Origin: Chengkuizengella sediminis
GTDB taxonomy: Bacteria > Bacillota > Bacilli > Paenibacillales > KCTC-33759
Length of the DNA: 64,000 nt
Direction: 5' to 3'
NCBI RefSeq assembly: GCF_010078385.1
Contig: NZ_SIJC01000002.1
Coordinates: forward strand, 310,001-374,000
The notes under the pieces: model-generated
The model's input: the letters and a program-made list of their open reading frames with translations, nothing else
Databases searched by the model: none
Told to the model about the DNA's origin: nothing
Made by a program: the position numbers and the translations under genes
In this document: piece by piece, positions 45,451 through 53,825 of the stretch
How the letters are laid out: each line of letters starts with the position of its first letter
Numbering within the stretch: the stretch's first letter is position 1

Positions 45451-46542
45451 ATGACAAAAATTACAATATTTGGTGTAGGTTTAATTGGAGGGTCGCTTGC
45501 TTTATGTTTTAAGGGTAAACCGAACATAAAAGTAGTAGGTCATTCAAACAATCTTAAATCCGTCCAAAAATATCTAGAAAAAGAAGTCGTTGATGAGGCG
45601 ACTACATCTATAGAAGAAGCAGCACTGGATTCAGATTTTATCTTTCTTTGTGTGCCAGTAGGATTGTTGGAGGATTATTTGGTAAAATTAAGTAAACTTC
45701 CTTTAAAAGCGAATTGCATCATAACCGATGTAGGCAGTACCAAAGAGTCCATTACATCTTGTGCTAGATCTATTTCTCTACAAAATGGTTATTTTATCGG
45801 GGGTCATCCGATGGCAGGTTCAGAGCGATCAGGAGTTGATGCTGCGTCCTCATATTTGTTTGAGAATGCATTTTATGTGCTTACACCTGATCCTGAAGTC
45901 CCTGATCCTATTTATCAAAAACTAGAGGATTTATTAACCTATACAAAATCACAAATTATTAAAGTAGATGCTTCCACACATGATGATATTGTTGGTGCAA
46001 TCAGTCATTTACCGCACATTATAGCAGTTTCCTTAGTTAATCAAATTTCTAAGTATAATGATCAGAATGATCTGTATGAACGTCTGGCTGCTGGTGGATT
46101 TAAAGACCTTACACGTATTGCTTCAGGTGACCCTGTAATTTGGAGGGATATTTTATTAAATAATAAAAATATCTTATTACATCTCTTGAATGATTGGCAG
46201 ATGGAGATTTCAAAATTTGTTGACTTATTAAAAATGGATGATGGTCAAGGTGTTGAGGATCAATTTAAATTTGCAAGTGATTTTCGAAGTAAACTTCCTG
46301 AACGTAGAAAAGGAGTGATCACATCACTTTTTGATGTTTATGTTGATATACCCGATCATCCTGGTGTAATTGGACATATTACCTCTGAATTAGGTAATCG
46401 TAAAATTAGCCTGAAAAATATTGAAATTATCGAAAGCCGCGGTGAAGTTCCAGGTATTTTAAGGCTATCATTTAGAGATGAAGATGATTTAGAAAATGCT
46501 GTACATGTGCTGAAAATATTATCTTACTCAGTCCATTTTTAA
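45451..46542 (+). CDS. tyrA: Prephenate dehydrogenase
   Basis: A 363-residue enzyme making 4-hydroxyphenylpyruvate. The NAD fold begins ITIFGVGLIGGSLAL, and HPMAGSERSG and HLPHIIAVSL hold catalytic histidines. A C-terminal ACT domain (about 295-363) follows. ATG 45451 is preferred over an upstream in-frame start; the binding site AAAGAGTG is weak. In B. subtilis aroE (EPSP synthase) follows; here the operon ends. Confidence 0.94.
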   Translation: MTKITIFGVGLIGGSLALCFKGKPNIKVVGHSNNLKSVQKYLEKEVVDEATTSIEEAALDSDFIFLCVPVGLLEDYLVKLSKLPLKANCIITDVGSTKESITSCARSISLQNGYFIGGHPMAGSERSGVDAASSYLFENAFYVLTPDPEVPDPIYQKLEDLLTYTKSQIIKVDASTHDDIVGAISHLPHIIAVSLVNQISKYNDQNDLYERLAAGGFKDLTRIASGDPVIWRDILLNNKNILLHLLNDWQMEISKFVDLLKMDDGQGVEDQFKFASDFRSKLPERRKGVITSLFDVYVDIPDHPGVIGHITSELGNRKISLKNIEIIESRGEVPGILRLSFRDEDDLENAVHVLKILSYSVHF

Positions 46543-46559
46543 AAATATAATCGTATCGT

Positions 46560-46596
46560 GCTCGTTACTAAATTTAAAAAGTAACGAGCCAATTTT
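46560..46596 (+). terminator. Terminator after tyrA
   Basis: GCTCGTTAC and GTAACGAGC form a perfect 9-bp stem, with the T tract CAATTTTATT. Confidence 0.72.
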
Positions 46597-46638
46597 ATTC
46601 GAATTTTTTTGCTTTTAAGGGGATTGGAAAATAAGATG

Positions 46639-46668
46639 TTGACAAAATGAAAACGTATACATTATACT
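46639..46668 (+). promoter_or_regulatory. Strong sigma-A promoter of a candidate small RNA
   Basis: Perfect TTGACA (46639-46644) and TATACT (46663-46668) with an 18-base spacer (17 if TTATAC is used). There is no gene directly downstream. Confidence 0.75.
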
Positions 46669-46674
46669 ATTACT

Positions 46675-46759
46675 ACAGTATGGTTTCTCTCCACTCCTAT
46701 CCAAATATAAGCACATGGAATATGTGCAGCCACCTTCTAAATGAAGGTGGCTTTTTTTT
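46675..46759 (+). ncRNA. Candidate small regulatory RNA, about 85 nt
   Basis: The unit runs from the promoter at 46639 to a strong terminator: AGCCACCTTC (46728-46737) with GAAGGTGGCT (46743-46752) then T to 46759. Inside, GCACAT/ATGTGC (46711-46716 with 46722-46727) makes a second hairpin. The 5' part is pyrimidine-rich and unpaired (TTTCTCTCCACTCCTATCC), and could pair with Shine-Dalgarno sequences. It contains no open frame with a ribosome binding site. The rest of the gap to 47118 is AT-rich and holds only the leader of the sigma-factor gene. Confidence 0.65.
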
Positions 46760-47118
46760 GCCTCTTTTTGTGTGAGTTTCATCAAGTATTCTCATGGGAT
46801 TGTAACTTTTTTTTTTGAAAGTCATGTTATAATAGTGAAAATAACGTATGATTGAAGTAGTTAAGCGCTTGAAATTTTTTCTAATATGGTTTAAAATTAA
46901 ATCTTTGCCACAGTTACAATATTAAAGAAAAATGTTAATTTTTATCTGAATACTAGATTCTAAATACATATTTATGTGAATGAATTAATTTTAAATGAAT
47001 ACATTTTTTAAGAATACATGAAAGATTTTTTTAATAAAACAACGCAACTTTTTATCCCTAGTGTAGTAAAAATATATATACACTGGGGAGGAGTTTTGAA
47101 CTAGGGGGTACGCTTATA

Positions 47119-47709
47119 GTGACTGATTCCCAGTTGATCAGAGATATAAAAGATGGAGATACACAACTATACTCAATACTAATTAAACGTTATGAGCGTA
47201 AAATTTATTCATTTATTTACAATATGTTGAAGAGCTCAGGTTTGGAGAGTTCATCTGAAGATTTATGTCAGGATACATTTTATAAAGCATATCGTAGTTT
47301 GAGTACATTTAGGGAAGTAGAGGCTTCTTTTTCTACTTGGTTGTATACTATTGCTAGAAATACCGTTTTGAGTGAACTTCGTAAACATAAAAACACAAAG
47401 GTATCTATTGATGATGATAGTGGATATATTCCATTAGCAGCTTTTGATACAATGCCTGAACAATCGATTCTAAGGAATGAAAAAGTTTCCTTGGTAAGAG
47501 AAGCTATAAATAATTTACCTGAAAAACAAAGATCTGCACTTATATTAAGAGAATACAATCAACTAGACTATCAGGAAATTGCAAACATATTAGGTCAAAC
47601 AATTAGTTCAGTAAAATCGTTGCTGTTTAGAGCTAGGGTTAGTGTGAAAAATCAATTGGAACCATACTTTCATGAACCTAAATATGAGGAGTATGAGGGG
47701 ATGAAATAA
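47119..47709 (+). CDS. ECF-type RNA polymerase sigma factor
   Basis: A 196-residue group IV sigma factor. Region 2 (about 14-85) contains EDLCQDTFYKAYRSLSTF and FSTWLYTIARNTV. Region 4 (about 130-182) contains LPEKQRSALILREYNQLDYQEIANILG and TISSVKSLLFRAR. GTG 47119 follows AGGGGG by 10 bases. It is paired with a zinc-finger anti-sigma 1 base downstream. The regulon cannot be read; it is not clearly SigW, SigX or SigM. Confidence 0.9.
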   Translation: MTDSQLIRDIKDGDTQLYSILIKRYERKIYSFIYNMLKSSGLESSSEDLCQDTFYKAYRSLSTFREVEASFSTWLYTIARNTVLSELRKHKNTKVSIDDDSGYIPLAAFDTMPEQSILRNEKVSLVREAINNLPEKQRSALILREYNQLDYQEIANILGQTISSVKSLLFRARVSVKNQLEPYFHEPKYEEYEGMK

Positions 47710-47710
47710 A

Positions 47711-48268
47711 ATGAACTGTAAAGAGGCTCAAGAGTCATTTGCTTTGTATTGGGATTTGCCAGAAGAGAACTTTAAACGAACAAAAATAGACCAGCATCTT
47801 AAAACTTGCACTTCATGTGCCGAAGAGTTTGAAATTTGGGAAAAGAGCCATGATTTTATACATATGAATTCTTCATTAGAAGATGAGCATCCGTTTCAAA
47901 CGAACCAGAATATATCTGGCTCTGTCATGGATCGAATTTATATGGAGGAATCTTGGAAGGTCCCTATTCAAGATCGAATATATTCCTTATCTTTTAAATT
48001 TAAAAGGAATATTACTCTTCTAATCTCATTCTGTTTTGCCATTTTTGTGACGAGTTTATTCTTGTCTATCTCGAATAAATTTCAAGCAGACAATGTAGAG
48101 CCAGTTGAACCAACGTCTGGAATTGTAACTGTTGCTAGCATTAATAACCCTTTGCAAGTAAAAATCATTTCAGATCCAAGTTTTCCAGATTACTTAATTG
48201 TACTTTCCTTATTAGGAGTTATTGGTGCCATATTAATATTAAATTGGTTCACAAGAATTAGAACTTAA
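47711..48268 (+). CDS. Zinc-finger anti-sigma factor
   Basis: A 185-residue protein with an N-terminal anti-sigma zinc-finger: MNCKEAQE...IDQHLKTCTSCAEEFEIWEK has the H-x3-C-x2-C pattern. Two hydrophobic segments (about 98-120 and 158-178) follow, so the sigma-binding part is cytoplasmic. It starts one base after the sigma gene. Release may involve PrsW-type proteolysis (a prsW gene is at 11.9 kb), by analogy to RsiW. Confidence 0.85.
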   Translation: MNCKEAQESFALYWDLPEENFKRTKIDQHLKTCTSCAEEFEIWEKSHDFIHMNSSLEDEHPFQTNQNISGSVMDRIYMEESWKVPIQDRIYSLSFKFKRNITLLISFCFAIFVTSLFLSISNKFQADNVEPVEPTSGIVTVASINNPLQVKIISDPSFPDYLIVLSLLGVIGAILILNWFTRIRT

Positions 48269-48294
48269 TTATATAATGAAAATTAAATCCAACG

Positions 48295-48331
48295 AGTCTC
48301 CACTTTTCTGAATGAGGTAGGGGACTTTTTG
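48295..48331 (+). terminator. Terminator after the anti-sigma gene
   Basis: AGTCTCC pairs with GGGGACT (one G-U pair), followed by TTTTTGTGTTTT. Confidence 0.65.
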
Positions 48332-48403
48332 TGTTTTAAAAGATGAACTCAATGTAAGTTTTATTAAATAGAACATACATTAAAGATGAAGGGGTAATGA
48401 ATA

Positions 48404-48982
48404 ATGACTATAATTGGATTAGTAAGACACGGGGTAACAGATTGGAATCAAAAACATATCATTCAAGGACACAGAGATATTTCTTTAAATGAAGAGGGAA
48501 AAGAACAAGCAGCTGCACTTGGAAATCGTTTAGTTGATAGTCAATGGGATATTATTTTGAGCAGTGATTTATCAAGAGCTAAAGAAACGGCATCCATTAT
48601 AGCAAAGCGACTAAATCTTGTGGTATCTTCCTACGATGAAAGGTTAAGAGAACGATATTTGGGAGCACTAGAGGGGTTATCCTATGAAGATAGAATCCAA
48701 AAGTATGGGGATGATTGGCATGCAATTCATCAAAATTTAGAATTGGAAATTGAAGAAGACGAGCAATTAAAAAATAGAGGTCTAGAGGTAATAGAGGATG
48801 TTCAGAAATTATATCGCAATAAGAGAGTTCTTATTGTAAGTCATGGTGGTTTAATAAATCAACTATTAAGAGAGCTATTGGCTGAATTTGATTCTAAAAT
48901 TCAAAATACTTCAATTACAATATTAGAAAAAGAGAGGCATCAATGGAAGTCAATTCTTTTGAATTGTACTGAACATCTGTAA
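48404..48982 (+). CDS. Histidine phosphatase (phosphoglycerate mutase family)
   Basis: A 192-residue protein with the catalytic RHG motif (R8-H9-G10 in LVRHGVTDWN), SSDLSRAKETASI, RLRERYLGALEG and the second histidine in VLIVSHGG. Length suggests a phosphatase of the PhoE/CobC type rather than the glycolytic mutase. Substrate unknown. GAAGGGG precedes ATG. A post-stop repeat follows. Confidence 0.85.
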   Translation: MTIIGLVRHGVTDWNQKHIIQGHRDISLNEEGKEQAAALGNRLVDSQWDIILSSDLSRAKETASIIAKRLNLVVSSYDERLRERYLGALEGLSYEDRIQKYGDDWHAIHQNLELEIEEDEQLKNRGLEVIEDVQKLYRNKRVLIVSHGGLINQLLRELLAEFDSKIQNTSITILEKERHQWKSILLNCTEHL

Positions 48983-48984
48983 AT

Positions 48985-48998
48985 ACCCCAAAAAGTGA
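48985..48998 (+). repeat. Single-arm copy of ACCCCAAAAAGTGA
   Basis: An exact consensus copy, 2 bases after the phosphatase stop. No opposite arm lies before the next gene. Confidence 0.55.
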
Positions 48999-49175
48999 AT
49001 CATGCCCTTTCATCCAAGAATAAATCCTCGAAATCAAGATAAAAATTTTCCTCATTTATAGTAAAAAAAATCAATAAGTATCCTCAAACAATATTTTTTT
49101 CCAATATTATGAATATTTTTTGTTTAGAATCCCATAATGGTACTAGAAATATGTGTAGTTTTTGGAGGTACCATT

Positions 49176-50303
49176 ATGAATTTAGCAGACATGTTAAGCT
49201 TTGCGGATATTCAGCAATTAGATCGTATTGCGAGATATTATGAATGTGAATGTAGTAGTCATTCGAAAAATGAATTAATACAGTCCATTTTAACCAGGAT
49301 TAATCGAAAAGATGTGTTTGAAGATAATCTGAAAAAGCTTAGTGTTGAAGATTTGCGCTTTATCAATATGGTCATTTTTGAAAAAAGAGAGGCATTTAGT
49401 CTCGAAGAATTACTGGCTAGAGTGAAAAATACTAGGTTTACAGAAGATGACAATGAAAAAACAAATCCTAGAGACACGATTTCTATGTTTAAAAAAAGGG
49501 GTTGGATATTTAATGGTGTCTCCCATAAAACAAAATATTTGTTCCAATTTCCTGAGGATCTGAAAAAGCGTTTTGTGGATTTGATATCTTATGAGTTCCA
49601 ACAGAAGATAGAACATATAGAAGAACCTGATTTATATAGAGATGAATTTAATTTGATAACTCAAGATATATATGTTTTTTTAAAAGAGCTATACCATATG
49701 CAGGAAGTTCATTTAACCGCCTCAGGAACAATGTATAAACGATCACTTTTTCAATTTCTAAATCAACTTTCAATTCAAGAGAACCCGATTCAAAAAGGAG
49801 AATGGAGGTTTGGTTATGGAAGAATGTTTAAAGATTATCCAAATCGATTTTCACTCATATATGATTACTGTTACTTCAATGATTTCATAAAAGAAGAAAA
49901 TGAGGTTCTAGTATGTTCAGAAAAAGGTAAATTGTTCGTGGGAGAAGGTAAGAAGGAAAAGTTAGAAAATGTATATCGATTCTGGATTAGATTATATAAG
50001 GGACCTATTCATAACATTCAATCCATTGTACATTGGATAAGTATATTAACTCAAAATTGGGTAACTGTCTCATCTTTGAAAGAAGTTTTAAGTGATTTTA
50101 TAAAACCATACTATTATGACGATGTTAATTCCATCTTAGATGAAAGAGTTTTTAAAATGATGATGCATCTAGGATTATTAAAAGTAGGGGAACATGAAAA
50201 TAAAGGTGTAGTTATTCAAATGACAAAGATAGGCACGCTCATCATAAAAGGAATACATATCAATGAAGAAGATACGATTATTATTCCAATAGATCAAAAA
50301 TGA
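49176..50303 (+). CDS. Unrecognised 375-residue protein
   Basis: ATG 49176 has TTGGAGGT upstream; an in-frame ATG at 49137 lacks a site. The N-terminus LADMLSFADIQQLDRIARYYEC...SKNELIQSILTRI resembles short helical domains at the start of some nucleic-acid helicases, followed by LSVEDLRFINMVIF and several segments that could be winged helices. There is no Walker motif, signal peptide or membrane segment. It is likely cytoplasmic and possibly DNA- or RNA-binding, but that is inference. It lies between a phosphatase and an IDEAL-domain gene. Confidence 0.65.
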   Translation: MNLADMLSFADIQQLDRIARYYECECSSHSKNELIQSILTRINRKDVFEDNLKKLSVEDLRFINMVIFEKREAFSLEELLARVKNTRFTEDDNEKTNPRDTISMFKKRGWIFNGVSHKTKYLFQFPEDLKKRFVDLISYEFQQKIEHIEEPDLYRDEFNLITQDIYVFLKELYHMQEVHLTASGTMYKRSLFQFLNQLSIQENPIQKGEWRFGYGRMFKDYPNRFSLIYDYCYFNDFIKEENEVLVCSEKGKLFVGEGKKEKLENVYRFWIRLYKGPIHNIQSIVHWISILTQNWVTVSSLKEVLSDFIKPYYYDDVNSILDERVFKMMMHLGLLKVGEHENKGVVIQMTKIGTLIIKGIHINEEDTIIIPIDQK

Positions 50304-50423
50304 AATTTGGACATATTTCATGTAAAATGGGTGGTCAAATCCCAAACCTTATATCAAGTAAGTGAATATAATTTATTATGAGCACATAAATTTTCTTTTT
50401 CAAATGATGGAGGGTGTAATATT

Positions 50424-50615
50424 ATGGGTAATATGAGTATTATTTATGAGGCTTTGTTAGATCTCCATGCAGAAGTCGTTATTAAGGAATCTATAAGGAA
50501 ATTCCGTGAAGTAAACTTATATAAAGAAATAGACAATGCTTTACAAAACGGAGATGAAGATTTATTTATTAAATTGACAACCGAGCTAAAAACAATAAAC
50601 GAATCATCTGCTTAG
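50424..50615 (+). CDS. IDEAL-domain protein, YpiB-related
   Basis: A 63-residue protein whose C-terminal half contains IDNALQNGDEDLFIKLTTEL, matching the short IDEAL domain. In B. subtilis YpiB, in the same chromosomal place, ends with this domain after a UPF0302 domain; here only the IDEAL part with a short helix exists. GGAGGGTG precedes ATG. Function unknown. A perfect terminator follows. Confidence 0.72.
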   Translation: MGNMSIIYEALLDLHAEVVIKESIRKFREVNLYKEIDNALQNGDEDLFIKLTTELKTINESSA

Positions 50616-50618
50616 TTT

Positions 50619-50655
50619 AAGGTAAATGGAATACATTCATTTACCTTTTTTTTGT
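50619..50655 (+). terminator. Terminator after the IDEAL-domain gene
   Basis: AAGGTAAATG pairs with CATTTACCTT around a 9-base loop, followed by six or more T. Confidence 0.88.
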
Positions 50656-50747
50656 TATAAAAAAAGCTCTCACATTTTGTATGGACAATTCTAATAAAAG
50701 GAAATAAAATAATATATGAACTCAAATCACACGACTGGAGAATATAA

Positions 50748-51182
50748 ATGAAATTTAGCGAAATTGAAAAAAATATATGGGAAGAACACCAAGAATATTT
50801 AGATACTTGTGTACTTCCATATACCGGTTTAACAGGTGATGAAAACCCGATGGAGACAACCAAGGCACTGGAAGATTTGAGAGATATATTAGAGTGGATT
50901 GAAATCCCATTTAAAGGGAGAGTTGTTACATATCCCGCTGTACATTTTTCTCTAGAAGGACAATATCTAGAATCTTATTTTAAAACGATTTGTCTTAATC
51001 TTAAAAAGCAAGGTTTTAAGTATATTATTTTAATAAGCCATCGTTCAGAAATACATAATTTAAATCTACAAGATTTCGGTTTGTTATTGACACCAAGTGA
51101 AAATGAAGAAGAGAATGCAAATTTAAAGGAAGAAATTTCAAATAAGGTACAGGCTTTGTGGAATAATAACAATGACTCATAA
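50748..51182 (+). CDS. ypiF: YpiF/DUF2487 family protein
   Basis: A 144-residue soluble protein. Its features (MKFSEIEKNIWEEHQEYLDTCVLPY...TG, VVTYPAVHF, FKYIILIS) and its place directly before qcrABC match YpiF. Actual role unknown. The binding site ACTGGAG lies before ATG. The 341-base gap that follows contains the qcr leader. Confidence 0.75.
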   Translation: MKFSEIEKNIWEEHQEYLDTCVLPYTGLTGDENPMETTKALEDLRDILEWIEIPFKGRVVTYPAVHFSLEGQYLESYFKTICLNLKKQGFKYIILISHRSEIHNLNLQDFGLLLTPSENEEENANLKEEISNKVQALWNNNNDS

Positions 51183-51394
51183 ATTCTCCTTAAATTTCAT
51201 GCATTATCAACTTTTCAAATCATCTATTGATGATATGTTCAACATTTTGTGGGATTCAAAATAGATATATGCAATAATTGGACATAAAACATGAGCCCTT
51301 GGGAAAAACTACACGAAGAGATTTAACAAAATTGATAATAATTGTATTTTTGAACTTGTGACAATTTCCTTACATTTTTCAAAAGGGAGGTTTA

Positions 51395-51424
51395 ATGAGA
51401 ATTATACATACAGATCATTCTTGA
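51395..51424 (+). CDS. Possible 9-codon leader peptide upstream of qcrA
   Basis: AAAGGGAGG lies 5 bases before ATG 51395, followed by MRIIHTDHS and TGA. Directly after comes a small hairpin ACGAC/GTCGT (51424-51439). The strong binding site with so short an open frame suggests a leader peptide or standby ribosome site. Otherwise the 51183-51523 gap shows no gene and no promoter that I would trust. Confidence 0.3.
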   Translation: MRIIHTDHS

Positions 51425-51523
51425 CGACCCCTTAGTCGTAGGCTATTATTATTATGTTCTAGTATGTTGAGAATTTTATCAACAAAATGATAACGTGAGA
51501 TGTAGTAAAGGGGGTAAAGAGAC

Positions 51524-52066
51524 GTGCAAGATCATAATAAAGAGAAACAATCACATGGGAAACCAGTCAAAAGACGTGAAATGTCTCGTCGACAATTCCT
51601 TTCCTATACCCTCGGGGGCACAGGTGGATTCATGATGAGTTTACCTTTGATAGCTAATTTGAGATTTGCAGTAGATCCACTATTGCAACCAAAAGCTGAA
51701 TCAGATTGGGTTAAGGTTATTGAAGTAGAGAAAATTAATGAAACACCAACATCGGTTAAATTTGAGAAAAATGTTGTTGATGGTTGGTACGAGTCCGATA
51801 AGGGATTTGGAGCATGGATCACAAAGGATGCAAATGGTGATGTCTTTGCATTATCACCGATTTGTAAACATTTAGGTTGTACCGTTGAGTGGGAAAAGAA
51901 TGTGAGTTATCCTAATGAATATTTTTGCCCATGTCATGCAGCACGTTATACGAAAGACGGGAAAAACTTAGCTGTTGCACCAGCACCTTTGGACGAGTAT
52001 GATGTTAAAATTGAAAATGGTTCTGTTTATTTGAGTCAAATCAAACCGAATACGAGGGTAGAATAA
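51524..52066 (+). CDS. qcrA: Menaquinol:cytochrome c reductase Rieske iron-sulfur subunit
   Basis: A 180-residue protein. The N-terminus has a twin-arginine motif (SRRQFLSY) followed by a hydrophobic anchor. Rieske cluster ligands are C114-x-H116 (CKHLGC) and C-x2-H in FCPCHAARY. It carries electrons from menaquinol in the bc complex. GTG 51524 follows AAAGGGGGT. It is the first gene of qcrABC. Confidence 0.95.
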   Translation: MQDHNKEKQSHGKPVKRREMSRRQFLSYTLGGTGGFMMSLPLIANLRFAVDPLLQPKAESDWVKVIEVEKINETPTSVKFEKNVVDGWYESDKGFGAWITKDANGDVFALSPICKHLGCTVEWEKNVSYPNEYFCPCHAARYTKDGKNLAVAPAPLDEYDVKIENGSVYLSQIKPNTRVE

Positions 52067-52084
52067 AGGAGGCGTAAAAATCAG

Positions 52085-52756
52085 ATGTTAAAAAGTGTTT
52101 ACAATTGGATAGATGAACGTCTTGATATCACGCCGATGTGGAGAGACGTTGCAGATCATGAGGTTCCTGAGCACGTGAACCCAGCTCATCACTTCTCTGC
52201 ATTCGTATACTGCTTTGGTGGACTGACGTTTTTCATCACAGTTATTCAGATTTTATCAGGTATGTTTTTAACGATGTATTATGTAGACGATATCGTAAAT
52301 GCATACAAAAGTGTAGATTATTTACAACATAAGGTTGCATTTGGTGTTATCGTACGCGGAATGCACCACTGGGGAGCAAGTTTAGTTATTGTAATGATGT
52401 TTTTACATACGTTACGAGTATTTTTCACAGGATCTTATAAAGCACCTAGAGAAATGAACTGGGTTGTAGGGATGTTAATTTTCTTCGTGATGTTAGGATT
52501 AGGTTTCACAGGATATTTATTACCTTGGGATAATAAAGCCTATTTCGCAACACAGGTTGGAATTCAAATTGCTGCTTCAGTTCCTTACCTTGGACAATAT
52601 ATTGAAACCTTCTTACAGGGTGGAGAAATCGTTGGGGCTCAAACTTTAACAAGGTTCTTTGCATTACACGTATTTTTCTTACCAGGTGCATTACTTGGAT
52701 TACTTGGTGGACATTTCTTCATGATACGTAAACAAGGAATATCAGGTCCTCTATAA
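52085..52756 (+). CDS. qcrB: Menaquinol:cytochrome c reductase cytochrome b subunit
   Basis: A 223-residue b6-type protein with four membrane helices. The haem ligands lie in GMHHWGASLVIVMMFLHTLRVF and in LHVFFLPGALLGLLGGHFFM; GYLLPWDNKAYFAT forms the quinol site. Its short form pairs with QcrC, as in B. subtilis. Confidence 0.96.
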   Translation: MLKSVYNWIDERLDITPMWRDVADHEVPEHVNPAHHFSAFVYCFGGLTFFITVIQILSGMFLTMYYVDDIVNAYKSVDYLQHKVAFGVIVRGMHHWGASLVIVMMFLHTLRVFFTGSYKAPREMNWVVGMLIFFVMLGLGFTGYLLPWDNKAYFATQVGIQIAASVPYLGQYIETFLQGGEIVGAQTLTRFFALHVFFLPGALLGLLGGHFFMIRKQGISGPL

Positions 52757-52813
52757 GAAAATCACATAAGTAAAGTTTACAAACATATAAATTCATGAAA
52801 GGAGGAGCAATAC

Positions 52814-53716
52814 GTGGCTCATGATCATAATTCGAAAGAAAAAGTAGTTTTTGTTGGGGATTCAAGAGTAAAAAAGTATAAGAAAAATAATGTTCCTCTT
52901 GATTATTCAGCGTACCCTGGAAATTCAGAGGCATTTATACCCAATTTTTTATTAAAAGAATGGATGGTTGGTTCCGTTTTTTTAGTTGGTTTTATGATTC
53001 TTACCATGTCCCATCCTTCTCCGCTCGGTTATCCAGCGGATCCGACTAAAACAGATTTTGTTCCGATTCCAGATTGGTACTTTTTATTCATGTATCAGTT
53101 GCTAAAATATCCATATACTTCGGATGCGTTTATTGTGCTTGGTACACTTGTTTTACCAGGTCTTTTGTTTGGCGGGTTAATGCTTGCTCCATTTTTAGAT
53201 ACTGGTAAGGAAAGACGTTGGTATAAAAGACCAATTGCAAGTTCTCTTATGTTTTTATCTTTGTTTGCTGTCGTATTTTTAACGATGGTTTCATGGCAGG
53301 GTTATCAACATGAACTAGAAGAACTGAATATTATCCCAGAGCATCTTGTCAGAGCAGAATTGTTAGAATCTGGTGAAGAAGTACCAGGTGGCAAAGAAGA
53401 AGAACCTGTTGCTATCGTTAACAAAGAAAGTGAAGGATATGATATTTATCAGAAGTCTTCCTGTATTGCTTGTCATGCAGCTGATTTGAATGGTGAAGTT
53501 GGTCCAACACTTCGTGGTATTGGAGATAATTTTTCAAAAGAAGAATTAACAGATATCATTTATAATGGTTTTGGCAATAGAATGGGCCCACAAGCTCAAT
53601 CTAATCTTGATGCTGGTTTAACGGAAGCTGATTTAGATACACTTGCTGGTTGGTTAGCGGAACAAAAAGCTCCAGCGGGTGAAGAAGCACCTGAGGAAGT
53701 TACAGAGACTCACTGA
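52814..53716 (+). CDS. qcrC: Menaquinol:cytochrome c reductase cytochrome b/c subunit
   Basis: A 300-residue fusion of a subunit IV-like part (three helices, with PDWYFLFMYQLLKYP holding the quinol-site PDWY) and a C-terminal cytochrome c domain. The haem c site is C217-x2-C220-H221 (SCIACH). The Met ligand may be in GNRMGPQ. GTG 52814 follows AAAGGAGGAG. It is the last gene of the operon, and its c haem needs the resC-type assembly system at the left edge. Confidence 0.95.
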   Translation: MAHDHNSKEKVVFVGDSRVKKYKKNNVPLDYSAYPGNSEAFIPNFLLKEWMVGSVFLVGFMILTMSHPSPLGYPADPTKTDFVPIPDWYFLFMYQLLKYPYTSDAFIVLGTLVLPGLLFGGLMLAPFLDTGKERRWYKRPIASSLMFLSLFAVVFLTMVSWQGYQHELEELNIIPEHLVRAELLESGEEVPGGKEEEPVAIVNKESEGYDIYQKSSCIACHAADLNGEVGPTLRGIGDNFSKEELTDIIYNGFGNRMGPQAQSNLDAGLTEADLDTLAGWLAEQKAPAGEEAPEEVTETH

Positions 53717-53766
53717 GTCAGAGTTTACAATCAAACTGAGAATGGAATATTCTCGGTACAATAACG

Positions 53767-53800
53767 AAAAAACCTGATCGAAGTTCGATCAGGTTTTTTT
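53767..53800 (+). terminator. Terminator after qcrC
   Basis: AAAACCTGATCG and CGATCAGGTTTT form a 12-bp stem with a 5-base loop and a T run. Confidence 0.9.
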
Positions 53801-53825
53801 AGAAATATTCAGAATGGAGGTCTCG

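Noticed and set aside
47040-47075. ECF autoregulatory promoter (GCAAC, AGTAA) before the sigma-factor gene
   Set aside because: The -10 part does not match the usual CGTC/CGTA, so it is mentioned only as a weak possibility.
7430-48998. Repeated ACCCC..AAGTGA motif as a CRISPR or phage feature
   Set aside because: Copies are kilobases apart, with no regular spacers, and no cas or phage genes are present.
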